A stretch of 64,000 nt of DNA from Pectinophora gossypiella (taxonomy: Eukaryota; Arthropoda; Insecta; Lepidoptera; Gelechiidae). This document shows, one piece after another, positions 32,260-44,321 of this stretch; the stretch's first letter is position 1; the number at the start of each line of letters is the position of its first letter. The position numbers were made by a program, and so were the translations under genes. Below the pieces are notes generated by a model. The model was not told the DNA's origin and did no database searches. It saw nothing but the letters and a program-made list of their open reading frames with translations. Location of the stretch: NCBI RefSeq assembly GCF_024362695.1, contig NC_065404.1:10084604-10148603 (forward strand), written 5' to 3'.

Positions 32260-35200
32260 ATGACTGAAACCATCCCTACTCTTACTGCTCCAATTTCTTT
32301 GTCAACATATCATCAGCTCAGTCTATCAGGTATGCATTAAATAATGTCTCTTTCATCAAAGATAATCGATGGATATGAATGTACTCATGTGTAGTTATTT
32401 CATTATATAAAATATGGTGTTGTTAAATTATATATTGTTTAAAACTATAATACTAATATAATATTTGCAGTTGAGTCTGCAAGTATAAGAAACTCTGGAC
32501 TCTTCAAACCAAACCCATACCTGCAGCTTGTGATAGATGATAAGATTTCAAGAAGAACTGAAGTGATCAAAAACACACTACATCCAAAATGGAAAGAGGA
32601 TTTCACTGTGTTGGTCACTCCATTATCACAACTGTTGTTCCGGCTGGCAGACCACCATAGTTTCAGAAAAGATAATGTGATTGGGGAGAAAAAGCTTAAT
32701 CTACTAAAAATTCTGCTGTACTTTAATGGAAAATGTGAAAATGTGGAACTGACTATAGGTAATAATTATGATACTTCATTTTTTACATAATTTGGAGTAA
32801 AAGCAAAAAAAAAAGTAATAGAATCAAAAAGTTTTTGTGTGGCATTATTTATGTGTTAAAATAATGTAACTATCATTTGTTAAAAATACTAATATAGGGA
32901 ATTATTTTTGTAGATTTGATGAAAGCAGCATCACAAGAAAACAATTCCAATCAAAATGCAGAAGTTAAAGCAGCAGAACTGGTGATTCTCCTCAATGGCT
33001 TGAGAATTGATCCGTCAGTATTGAGCCAATCACATGAAGTACTTGGTGAAGCATCAAATTCCCGCAGTCCACTTACAGAAGGTGTTAGAGCCAGAATCAG
33101 AATGCACAACAATCCTGAAACAATTCGATCTATGATACGTACACAAAATTTACGGGTGAGTTACAACTTTTATATTGTCCATGAAATAAGAAAAAAATTT
33201 CACCACAAAGATAGTAAAGTGTACTAGTAACTGAATGTTGTGTATTGTTGTATATGTTGTGTATTGTTGTATATGTTGAGGCTTGTTGTTTATATTTACA
33301 TAGCTAAGTAATGAACAACCCGTGTGAGCGACAGTTTGCATTACACAGTGAATAATTTGATGCTGTCACAAGTAGACATAACATATAAAACTGACTACTT
33401 TATGTGTGAATAATTCCCATGTGCGTCTATTAGTTGTATTTTGGGAATTATTTTCACTTTAAGAATTAACACACGGGTTGTTCATTACTTAGCTATGTAA
33501 ATATAAACAACAAGCCTCAAAAGGACGCACATATGGGATCACATACAGTAGCACCTTAATGAAGGCAGCCTTCTAATGAGGGGGCCTGTCCTGCACGTTA
33601 ATAAAACCAAACCATCAAACTGCTTATGGTCAGTTGACCTATCGCATGTTTGGGCACAAACATGAAAAAAAAAATATACACATCCTGCCTAAACATAAAT
33701 AATTATTAAAACCATATAGCAAATTCACATTTTGGCTTCCTGTATTTTTTTTATTTGTTTGATTTGTCTGTTTTTATTTTAAATAGTTCTGAATAAAAGA
33801 ATTATTAAGAAAGAAATAGCGGCAAAATAATGATTTCTAAAGTACTGCTGAACATAGTTGGGTGTGTTTCTGGTACCCATATGCCCTCTACCAAAGTTTT
33901 CGTTTTGAATGTAAATTTTCGGGTCATCCTCTATAATAAAAATATTACTTGATAATAAAATAAGTAAATAATAACTTAAAATAAAAAATAGTTTCTGACA
34001 CCAAATTTACTACAAAGAACTATGTTTGCATTTGTACAAAATGTTATGGTTATGCTCGTCCACAAGATTTGCCGACTTTTTCACTCGCCTTGCAGTATAT
34101 CAATGATTATTTACAAATATCTAAAAATGCAGCTTAGCAGAGAGATGTAAACGGAAGAAGAGAGATAACCACTTGTCCTAACGATGCCCTAGTAAGTCTG
34201 TGTACTTATGTTAGTGTACCAACTGTACAGATTATATAATATATGTTTTTTTTACTATTAGCCTCCTCCTGGCCCTCCACCTATGAGTAATGGGGCGGTA
34301 CACTGCATCGCGGGCGGCAGTACGAGTGTGGCCCCTCCTGCCGTCGCGGATACCAGCGCAGGGCCTTCGCATCAAGATCAAGCGTCTCACGTACCTGAAC
34401 CGAGCACTACTCACCAGGCTGCTGCCTCCACTAGTGGTGAAGACCCGTTGCCGCCTGGCTGGGAAATGAGATACGATGTTTATGGACGACGGTACTTTTT
34501 TAGTTTAAAACATTACACATACTTGACTCTGTCATTTATTATTAAATAGATAGGATAGCTTTGCAGTATAAATACCTGGCTGGATCATTCTCATTGAATA
34601 GTTGAAGATATTTTGACTGGAAGGTGATGAAAACCGTAGTCTGTGACGTTAAAAGTAAGATTTCCAATGCGACTAAAGGTGCTATACTGTACTGGGCTGA
34701 CTTTTCTATGTTTGTAAATTCCGAAAACACCGACGCTGTTGGTATCATCATCGGATACCTATGCCGTACTAGTTTCAAGGGTAAACTTACGAACTGCACT
34801 TCCACTCTCGGAATAGTTTTACTAAGGTAGCAAATGGTTCCAACGTAGGTACTATGTGGACCACAACACGCGCTCGACTTCGTGGGAGCGGCCGCAGCCG
34901 CTGCCGCCAGGCTGGGAGGTGCGGCGCGACGCGCGCGGCCGCGTGTACTACGTGGACCACAACACGCGCACCACCACGTGGCAGCGCCCCGACACGGAGC
35001 GTCTGGCGCGCTTCCAGCACTGGCGCGGCGAGCGCCGCCACGTGGTCGCCCAGGGCAACCAGCGGTTCCTCTATCCCCAGCCGCAGCCGCCGCACCAGCC
35101 TGATGCCGTCGAACACGAACATCCTTCTAGTAAGTATTTTATCTATTCATCAGCCCAATGAGAAGATAAGTGAAGATGTGGCCTAAAGTGGAACACAATT

Positions 35201-38200
35201 ACCTCAAGAAAAGTTCAGCTCATTATTATTGCTAGTATCTAACCACCTAACGCGGGGTGGCTAGGTAATTCACATTAGATTAGACATACATTTGCTCACA
35301 TCTGTAATGTCTAATGGAGTCGTCAAAGGAGCCTCACATCGTCAGAAGATTAGTATTTGTGTCTAGATTTTGATGTAGTAAAGTGTTTAGTAATTACTGA
35401 TCTGTGATACCTTGGTTAACAGCCCATTTAGTAGGACGGGACTTATCTATTATAGGTTCATACCAGTTACTAAAAGACAATTTGTTTGCTTATTATAGGT
35501 AGAATTGAATGTTTCATGAGCCTCTTCGTTCTCACCACCTCTTCACCCTGTTGCTAGCTTCCAACAGCATAGTTGCTAAGGGATTTGGATGGTTAATCAA
35601 CTGTTCCTTATGCCTTTTGTTGTACCTTTCAATTTCATCTGTGATTGTTGGCATGTCTAGGTATTGATGTGCTTCTGAGTTACGAATAAACCAGGGCCCC
35701 GCGCATATAGTCTTCAAGATATTGTTCTGAACCCTTTGTATATTGGATTTGCTGGCGGTAAACTCTAAACCTCTAAACGTGAAGAATATAAAGTTATCAT
35801 TCTTGAAGCAATCGTCTTATCGAAAACTTATTATTTTCGCTGAAAGATAACAATCGATAAAGACTGTAATGTATGTACGCACCTACATCTCTTAGATACA
35901 TAATTATAGCTACGAGTATGACGTATCAATCTTGCTTGCGTATCTAGTTACTATGAATGAAGTTGCTTTGTTTACAGAGAACAATATTTATACGTCTTGT
36001 ATAATATACTTATATGTAAAGCAATCTATGCGTTTTCCCTATGCATTGGTTAGAAACTTAAAACTAGAATTTGGGCATGGAATAAAGAATAGAACGGTAA
36101 CCCCTGCCCGGCACCAATTGGTATCGAACGCGAGATAGATTTACTTCTCCCCGGTGAGGCCTACTTTAGTCTAGAAACGACCGTAATGAGCGCACATTTA
36201 AGTGGTAAGGTGGCAAACGGTTAGAATGAGATTTTTGAATGAAGGGTCCGGGGTTTTGGATTTGGGTTGTCTTGTCAACATAAAAACAAAACCAGTGGTA
36301 GTACTTGTCTAGGTTTAGGCCTGTCGTACTCGACTCGTCTGGACTGTCCAAAACTGATGCTGTCAGAGATTTGCTAGTTTAGTACACACCGCAATTTGGT
36401 AACACCAACAGGCGCCGCGGGTAGCACGGTAGCAGTGGTTGGCGGCACATCGGGCGCGGGGAGCGCGACCGGCGTTAACGTGGCTAACGTGGCGAGCGTG
36501 GCGGGCGTGGCGAGCGTGGCCAGCGCGGCGGGCGTAGCGGGCGTGGCGGCCGCGCCCGCGCCCGCCGCGCCCGCCGAGGACGCGCTGGGCGCGCTGCCGG
36601 CCGGCTGGGAGCGCCGCGTGCAGCCCGACGGTCGCGTCTACTACGTCAATCACAAGAACCGCACTACACAGTGGGAGGACCCTCGCACGCAGGTCCGTTT
36701 GTCATTTCAACTTTATGCTTAAAACTGTTTATGTCCGATTCCCTTCTATAAGTATACATTATAGGCTATAATTATGTTTTATGACTACCAGAAATGCAGC
36801 GCAATGAATAGACGGTGTGCATTATAAAAAGTTTCTTACGATCAGGGTCAAGAGGTGAGTGCGCTGGAGGAGGCGCTGCCGCCGGGCTGGGAGATCAGGT
36901 TCACGGAGGACGGCACGCGCTACTTCGTGGACCACAACACGCGCACCACCACGTTCCAGGACCCGCGGCCCGGCGCGCCCAAGGGGCCGCAGGGCGCCTA
37001 CGGCGTGCCGCGCGCCTACGAGAGATCTTTCCGATGGAAACTTAGTCAATTCAGATACCTCTGTCAGAGCAATGCCCTGCCGAGTCACATCAAAATCACG
37101 CTATCCAGACAGACGCTTTTCGAAGATTCCTATCATCAGGTCAGTACTAATTGTTTTGTTTCTGTTACATTCTGTTTACATAACATGTTTTTGAGTCATA
37201 AGCTAACGATGTTGATAAAATATAAATTCCAAATTGGCTATCGCTTATCTGGGAAAAGTGTGATTAATTTTAATATGTATGAATTCCAGATAATGAGGCT
37301 ACCTGCATATGAGCTACGTAGGAGATTGTACATAATATTCCGCGGGGAAGAAGGTCTGGATTACGGCGGCGTCAGTCGAGAATGGTTCTTCTTACTATCA
37401 CATGAAGTTCTTAACCCTATGTACTGCCTTTTCGAGTACGCGAACAAAAATAACTACAGCCTACAGATAAATCCTGCGAGTTATGTGAACCCAGATCACC
37501 TACTGTATTTTAAATTTATAGGAAGATTTATTGCAATGGCCTTATATCATGGCAGATTCATTTACTCAGGATTCACTATGCCTTTTTATAAGCGAATGTT
37601 GAACAAGAAACTAACGATGAAGGATATTGAATCCATAGATCCTGAGTTTTACAACTCGTTGGTGTGGATTAGAGACAATAATATTGATGAATGCGGGTTA
37701 GAGATGTGGCATAGTGTAGATTTTGAGGTATTGGGTCAAGTCATACACCACGAGCTGAAGCCCGGAGGCGACAAGGAGCGAGTCACGGAGGTATGTTCAT
37801 TCACAATGTTGTTACATCAGAAGAGTGTGTAGTCACTGTGACTCGTATCTCAAGTAGAAATAACATATAAATATTATTTTTTAAACAGGAAAATAAAGAA
37901 CATTACCTGCAGCTGGTGACGCAGTGGCGGATGTCCCGCGGGATCGAAGAACAAACATCTGCCTTCCTCGATGGATTCAACGAGGTAAATTCTAATGAAT
38001 CATTCATAAATAGCGAATGACAAATAGTATTTATGCTAAGTCAAGGAAACAGAGAATATGAACTTTGAGTTTTATTCTCAACATCTTAGAGTCCACTTAC
38101 CGCTGTTTTTATTTTCTACTTGTGATTGACCTTTCTTTCTGCAATGGACCTCACCATAAATTAGAGCAGTTAATACCTTTTTATATCCGAAGAATGATCT

Positions 38201-41200
38201 TTTAGTAGTGGTGACTTCTCATCACATCAAAGGCGCAATATCAAAACACCATGTTCATTGGTATTGAAACTGTTTTTGGTTCTATATTGTATGTTTGAAT
38301 AGTGGACTGAATTAATTGAATTGGATTACAACCAATCTATTAAGCGATATACTGAACCGCAATGTTGTAATATACAGGGTATTAGTGATAACGTAACGAA
38401 TACTAAGGGGGATGATTCAGACTATAATTGTGAGTTAATATCAAGTGGAATTTTCCGTCGCAAAATTCATGTTTTTTTTTTAATTATTTTATTTCTATAC
38501 TTTGCGGTGGAAAATTCTACTTGATGTTAACTCAGAATAATGGCCTGAATAATCCCTCTCAAAATTCGTTACGTACGATGTCACTAACACCTCGTGCAAG
38601 TACACACAGATAGCCATACAAGTAGGTATGGGTGTTAGTGACACCGTAACGAATACTGAGGGGGATGATTCAGACCGTGATTCTGAGTTGATATCAAGAA
38701 TTTCCTGTCCATGAAAATTTTTGTGTTTTTCTAATTATTTTCAGTTCCATACTTTTGCGATGGCAAATTCCATTTGATATTAACTCAGAATCATGGCCTG
38801 AATCATCCCTCAAACTTTTCGTTACGATGTCTGTATGTATGTTTATTTCTTACAGTTACTTTATCTATAGTGAAAGACTTTAAGGAACAAGGAAAGTAGA
38901 ATTAGGGTTTAGAGCCTATCCACTCACAGTTGGGTAAAATCGTACTGTGTTCATAATAAACACTAAATATGACGACGTTCACGAAGGTGGTTCCCCTGGA
39001 GTGGCTGAAGTACTTTGACGAGCGCGAGCTGGAGCTGATGCTGTGCGGCATGCAGGAGGTGGACGTGGACGACTGGCAGCGCAACACCATCTACCGGCAC
39101 TACACGCGCACCAGCAAGCAGGTCGCCTGGTTCTGGCAGGTACGGAGAGTATTCTTGACACATTCCCCTCAGTATTCGGTACTTTGTAACTAACACCCTG
39201 TACCTCCGTTTCCCTGTACATATACTGTAATGCTCCCATAAATAATTTCTAATAGTTGCTAGTATTATAATCAAAATAATACTTTCCTAGATATTTGAGA
39301 CGGCTTTCATCTATTTGGAGCTGTATTATAGTTGTTAAAATAAGGTCTAGTAAACATCTAAAGTTGTTCTCTTCGTAAATTGCGATATATTATTATTGGT
39401 TTCGGTAAATTGCGAGGCGGACCTCGCAATCTTATTTATTACCTTTTCTGACATATAAATCCACAAGTCCGTGTGTTATATTGGTCTTTTGTCACACTAA
39501 AAGTATATTTTATTGCCCTTATTATAGTTTGTTCGACAAATGGATAATGAGAAACGAGCAAGATTACTTCAATTCGTGACCGGCACTTGCCGAGTCCCAG
39601 TTGGCGGCTTTGCAGAACTCATGGGATCAAACGGACCACAACGATTCTGCATAGAAAAGGTATATTACACGTTAATATATTATTAGGTTAAATAGATCCT
39701 ATGGTTGGCTATGTAAAGGGGAGTGGAAACGATTGGGGGAGGCCTTTGCCCTAACCTAAATGTTACCACCAACTATTGGTAATGTATTGGTGCCTATTCG
39801 AGCACACACAAACATTACCTAATTTTAGTTTGACAGCTCTTATATTAGTGCTCTCCTCATAGTATAAGAAAACTTCTTCTTATACTATGCTCTCCTTTTC
39901 TTTTTTTTTCTTAGGTTTTGGCTTCTCGCGGCTTGCGCATTTGCCACAAACAAAGTTATAGTAGGGGAGCCCAGAGGGCTCAATGCGTTTTTACTCGAGC
40001 ACTTTGAAGACCTATTGGATCGCAAAGATTATATGCTAAAGAAAAAAAAAGTTTATGTGATGTATACCTGTTTAGTGGTGGGGGAAGCGTGTATAAATTT
40101 TCAAAAATGTAAAAAAAACAGTTACAAAAAAAACTTCAAGCGCGTCAGTGTTCAATAACGTGAACGGTCTACGAACTCCTGTTTACAGAAAAATATTAGT
40201 CTGACGAATCGCTGGTGACACGTAGCTGTACTACCACGTAGAAATTAAGGAAAAAATGTTTTTTCTCGGATTCGTCAGAAACTCATAAGAGAGGTTAAAT
40301 TCACTATAAAAAGTATACTATTATAAAGACTGACGATATGGACGTGACCAAAAGTTTATATAGATATTTGCAAATGCAAAAAAAAAATCGTGACATCGAA
40401 ATACTCGGGCGCGTCAGAATATTATACAGGTGGTTCAGCTCGACATTCTAGAGGGTGTGAATACTTAATCTGATGATTTTGTGAAGGAATTTTTTTAATC
40501 TGACAATTCAAAATACTGAATAAAATTGGTCCTAACACCGCTCCCTGCGGCAGACCGCTGAGGACTTTTCTGAGAACAGAGTATGATTCAATCCACTTCA
40601 AGAGATTGCCTCTGATTCCAAAGTGCTCTAATTTAGCAATCAATCGTTTGAGGAACTCGATCAAAAGCTTTTTCATAGTCCAAGTGAATAATATCTGTAG
40701 GTATTCGTGCCTTCCAATTTCTTGTCCATGTATCCAAGCAACAGAGTAAGTTGGTAACTGTTGACCTCCTTGGCACAAAACTATGTTGCTCCTTGAAGAT
40801 GACATTCTCTCGGGTCAAAAACATCCTATATATCCTATAATATGTAGGTATCTTTGCACGGATTTATTAAAATCGAACATTCCGTTCAAAAGATATTACG
40901 AATTTAAGTTTTAAGAGTTCATACGACACTACGACAGAAAATAACTTGGGCATAAGTAGGCATACATTATATTTAAATGGTCTTTGTTGGACATCCTTAC
41001 CTTTAATACAAATATATGCGATAAAAAATATTTTCCCTTGAAATGGGAATTTTTCGGGTTTTTTCCCTCGGAATTGGGAAATTTCCCAAAACGCGGGAAT
41101 TTTCCGGGTAAAAACCCAACACTACGGCAGACAATAGTGTGGGGCAGTGCGAGAGAGTAAGACGTGGAGAAAGAGTGAGAAGGGAAGAGAGGCATCGAGC

Positions 41201-42050
41201 GGGAAATACATAATTCTTAATAATTGTACATACTACACTCTTTTAATAATTTTACATTCTTAGGCTTATGAAAATCGGCAGATTATGGTATTTCTATCAA
41301 TTTTAGACTATTTCCTTTAAAATGAAAAAAAAATAAAAATTTGCGCTTGAGTATTTCAAGGTAACGGTTTTTTTTTGCAGCTTAGTGATTCCGTCAAATT
41401 TTTAAGTCACGCTCAAACCGTCAGATTATGAAAGGGGTATTGTTTTCTGTATGTAATTAACTTATTTTGTTTAAATCTGATGTGCTCAAGTTTTTTAGAG
41501 CATCGATTTTTTTTACTAATCTGATCGACTGCCCTAGCCTTGCGTCACTATATTGAGGGACCATACTTGGTAAAAGTACTTAACATAGCACAAAGATTCT
41601 CTTCTAATACTAAACTGCTGAGCTCGAGTCACATACGAAATCTCCGCTTGGGCTCCCCTACTATTAGGGAAACGGATTAGTAGGAAAAACAAGGAACGGA
41701 ATTTGGAAAATGATCAGAAAGGTGATGGATAAAATAAAGATGTCGGGAAATATGCTCTCCTTTACTTAAAATAGGTACAGAAATAGAGCTAGTTTTAGTG
41801 TTGCCAATGTTAAAATTCGGTGGTTGCACGAATTGACACCATTGTGTATCAGAAATTTGGCTGATAAAAAAATATCCTGTATAAATTAATAGTATGAAAT
41901 TTGTTTGTGCAGGTCGGTAAAGACACGTGGCTGCCTCGTTCACATACCTGTTTCAACAGATTGGATCTACCACCTTACAAGAGTTATGAACAATTATGTG
42001 AAAAATTAAACTTCGCCATTGAAGAAACAGAGGGTTTTGGACAAGAATGA
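32260..42050 (+). CDS. Su(dx): Suppressor of deltex, an Itch/WWP-type HECT E3 ubiquitin ligase
   Basis: Twelve coding exons, 32260-32329, 32471-32758, 32914-33155, 34262-34491, 34849-35129, 36412-36692, 36846-37139, 37290-37790, 37889-37984, 38987-39139, 39528-39659 and 41913-42050, join in frame to 901 residues. Order: C2 domain (about 25-120); WW1 and WW2 (about 262-322; PLPPGWEMRYD, PLPPGWEVRRD); an Ala/Val/Gly-rich linker; WW3 (about 430) and WW4 (about 476); HECT domain (about 545-901) with the thioester cysteine in SHTCFNRLDLPPY (Cys869). WW domains bind PPxY motifs on substrates; the HECT cysteine carries ubiquitin. In flies the orthologue promotes Notch sorting and turnover. The splice donor after WW3 (GTCCGT, 36693) is weak. 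AATAAA is at 42432-42437. Introns hold MITEs and LINE fragments. Confidence 0.95.
33276..33520. mobile_element. MITE with 51-bp terminal inverted repeats
   Basis: The left arm 33276-33326 and the right arm 33470-33520 are inverted copies over about 51 bp (they start TTGAGGCTTGTTG and include GCTAAGTAATGAACAACCCG). The 143-bp centre is AT-rich and non-coding. It sits in Su(dx) intron 3. A GTTGTGTATTGTTGTATAT tandem motif borders it on the left. Confidence 0.82.
35532..35760 (-). pseudogene. Jockey-type LINE ORF2, C-terminal fragment
   Basis: The minus strand encodes RVQNNILKTICAGPWFIRN, then EAHQYLDMPTITDEIERYNK, and ends ...NRVKRW before a stop. This matches the C-terminal tail found after the reverse transcriptase in Jockey-like elements. 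Only about 75 codons remain, so it is a 5'-truncated relic. It lies in a Su(dx) intron. Confidence 0.7.
38377..38830. mobile_element. Dimeric foldback MITE, copy 2
   Basis: Two foldback units (about 38377-38592 and 38629-38830) have the same order and nearly the same spacer (CCATACAAGTAGGTATGGG) as the dimer at 21424-21911. The left end is CAGGGTATTAGTGATAACGT. The right end is cut short after CGTTACGATGTC. It lies in the Su(dx) intron between the exons ending 37984 and starting 38987. Confidence 0.8.
39959..41663. mobile_element. Non-autonomous element with TTA target duplications, PIF/Harbinger-like
   Basis: Both ends are inverted copies of TAGTAGGGGAGCCCA (39959 inward and 41663 inward), flanked by TTA at 39956-39958 and 41664-41666. 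A 3-bp TWA duplication suits PIF/Harbinger. The interior has no transposase; it has repeats of GCGCGTCAG and a LINE fragment inserted near 40435-40830. It fills most of the last Su(dx) intron. Confidence 0.75.
40435..40830 (-). pseudogene. Broken reverse-transcriptase fragment of a LINE
   Basis: Minus-strand pieces in different frames read EQHSFVPRRSTVTNLLCCLD, IIHLDYEKAFDRVP, KLEHFGIRGNLLKWIESY and VLSGLPQGAVLGPILF. These are reverse transcriptase blocks in the right order but separated by frameshifts. The active-site YADD is missing. It is an old relic inside the TTA-flanked element. Confidence 0.75.
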
Positions 42051-42750
42051 GAAAAATATATACTATTATTAGTTTTAAAATGTAAATTATTATTAAACCG
42101 CATTAATTTAATTGCACCATCTCGATATGATGAATTATTCACCAATAGAATTGGTGCTGTTATAAAAAGACCAACCAAATACATGTATGAATATTTTGTT
42201 TAAACATTATTAATTATGTAGATATCATTAGTGTATTATGTCAGTTGTATAAGAATTATTTTGTTTGAGCTACATATATTTAACAAAGTTTGACGGTTTT
42301 ACATTACGCCGCACGCATTGCAATGTATACTTAGAAAACTTTCCATGAAGAGAGATCGACAGATGATTCGCTATGCATTTTAATAACTAGTTGCCTTGCG
42401 TAATGTGAGGGCCGTCGTCGTGAGACAGTTAAATAAAATTATGAAACTGTAACTTACTTTTTGTTCTTTGAAACTTCCTTACCCAAATCCTACCAGTAAT
42501 TAAATCATGGTAAGAATATAAGACCGTGTCTCCATTAGGCTCACAATTAGCGACTGACTGTCCGCTGACTCACTCGAGAGCGTATGCGGCGAACTGTAGC
42601 GTATAAGCCACCCATTGCGAGCATCGTTCACTGCGACTCGGCCGCTCACTGAATGCTCACCAAGAGAAACTCTGCAAACTGCGTACTCCATTTAAAATAT
42701 ATAGGGACGCGGACAAGAGGCAAACAGACGGCACATAACTGTGAGCCTAA

Positions 42751-43891
42751 GTCGCCCCATACACCTACAATAATATTGTACAATCCTTTAATTGTGCAAT
42801 AATATTGAATAACCCCTTGAATCCAAACGTTCAATAAATTCTCTCAATAAAATTGACAAACCAGTCTGAAAAATATTTTCGTGCGAGCAACATGTCTGAC
42901 GACGAAGCTTTGGCGGCAGCCGCGCTGGTAATATTGTTGTATAGAAAAAAAAACGTATATGGTTTAAAGAACATTTGTGCATGCAGATATATTGTGCATG
43001 CAGATATATTGTGCATGCAGATGTATTGTGCATGCAGATGTATTGTGCATGCAGATGTATTGTGCATGCAGATGTATTGTGCATGCAGATGTATTGTGCA
43101 TGCAGATGTATTGTGCATGCAGATGTATTGTGCATGCAGATGTATTGTGCATGCAGATGTATTGTGCATGCAGATGTATTGTGCATGCAGATGTATTGTG
43201 CATGCAGATGTATTGTGCATGCAGATGTATTGTGCATGCAGATGTATTGTGCATGCAGATGTATTGTGCATGCAGATGTATTGTGCATGCAGATGTATTG
43301 TGCATGCAGATGTATTGTGCATGCAGATGTATTGTGCATGCAGATGTATTGTGCATGCAGATGTATTGTGCATGCAGATGTATTGTGCATGCAGATGTAT
43401 TGTGCATGCAGATGTATTGTGCATGCAGATGTATTGTGCATGCAGATGTATTGTGCATGCAGATGTATTGTGCATGCAGATGTATTGTGCATGCAGATGT
43501 ATTGTGCATGCAGATGTATTGTGCATGCAGATGTATTGTGCATGCAGATGTATTGTGCATGCAGATGTATTGTGCATGCAGATGTATTGTGCATGCAGAT
43601 GTATTGTGCATGCAGATGTATTGTGCATGCAGATGTATTGTGCATGCAGATGTATTGTGCATGCAGATGTATTGTGCATGCAGATGTATTGTGCATGCAG
43701 ATGTATTGTGCATGCAGATGTATTGTGCATGCAGATGTATTGTGCATGCAGATGTATTGTGCATGCAGATGTATTGTGCATGCAGATGTATTGTGCATGC
43801 AGATGTATTGTGCATGCAGATGTATTGTGCATGCAGATATATTGTGCATGCAGATATATTGTGCAATGTTATTGTAGGTGTATGGGGCGCC
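42751..43891 (+). mobile_element. PIF/Harbinger derivative carrying a minisatellite
   Basis: The ends are inverted copies (a perfect stretch at 42753-42773 and 43869-43889 starting CGCCCCATACACC), flanked by TAA at 42748-42750 and 43892-43894. A short reading frame from 42892 encodes MSDDEALAAAALVILLYRKK, which resembles the start of Harbinger transposases of insects; it then runs straight into the 17-bp repeat array. The element appears to be a deleted transposon that kept its ends and a few transposase codons. Confidence 0.75.
42977..43860. repeat. 17-bp minisatellite, 52 units
   Basis: The unit is GTGCATGCAGATGTATT. Exactly 52 units fit between 42977 and 43860. The first two and the last two units have AGATATATT in place of AGATGTATT; the 48 between are identical by eye. 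Since 17 is not a multiple of 3 and the unit makes no stop in any frame, long repetitive ORFs appear on both strands; these are not genes. Each unit holds the palindrome GCATGC. Confidence 0.97.
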
Positions 43892-44321
43892 TAATGGGGA
43901 CACGGCCCAAGAGTGTTTATTGATCATTGCTCCACCCGTGCATAAAACAATTGAATCCTAAGAAGAAGTTGAATACATTAGTGATGTCACGGGAAAGAAA
44001 AACCTCCCATGACTTGCCTGGTAGTGCCAAGTAGTAGTGCCTAGGGAAACAAAGGGTGGCTTCGATCATATTATCATAATTATGTTAATGGTATATCTTT
44101 TTATATTCTGAAATGAAACATTTTTTTTATCATGAATGTTATTTATTGGTAAAGCATACATATACGAATTAATGTCTTTGAATAAATAACATAATACAAC
44201 TATAACCTAATACTAATAACATGTGAAATATTGAGAAGAAATAATTTAAAATGTATGTTGTTAAAACAAGTAGGCTTTTAGGTATATTTAATTAAAAAAA
44301 ATGGCAATTGCAGATCTTATT

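Larger units (their letters stand above)
42522..43910. mobile_element. Outer MITE, interrupted by a Harbinger derivative
   Basis: The left end contains CGTGTCTCCATTAGGCTCAC (from about 42526). The right end is split: TGTGAGCCTAA at 42740-42750, then after the insertion TGGGGACACGG at 43895-43905. Joined across the insertion, the right end is the inverse of the left over about 28 bp. Without the insertion the outer element is about 245 bp. It lies between the 3' ends of Su(dx) and AARS. Confidence 0.68.

Noticed and set aside
34624..34830. Short ORFs on both strands in the intron between the two halves of WW1
   Set aside because: The GT-AG intron here restores a perfect WW domain; the ORFs have no recognisable domain.
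34854..35186. Alternative-frame ORFs over the WW-domain exons
   Set aside because: They are shadows of the Su(dx) frame; only one frame gives the WW motifs.
42977..43860. Possible CRISPR-like array
   Set aside because: The units are contiguous 17-mers with no spacers, in an animal genome.
42788..43927. Long ORFs of 300-380 codons on both strands across the minisatellite
   Set aside because: They are produced by a stop-free 17-bp tandem repeat read in all frames; the peptides are pure repeats with no homology.
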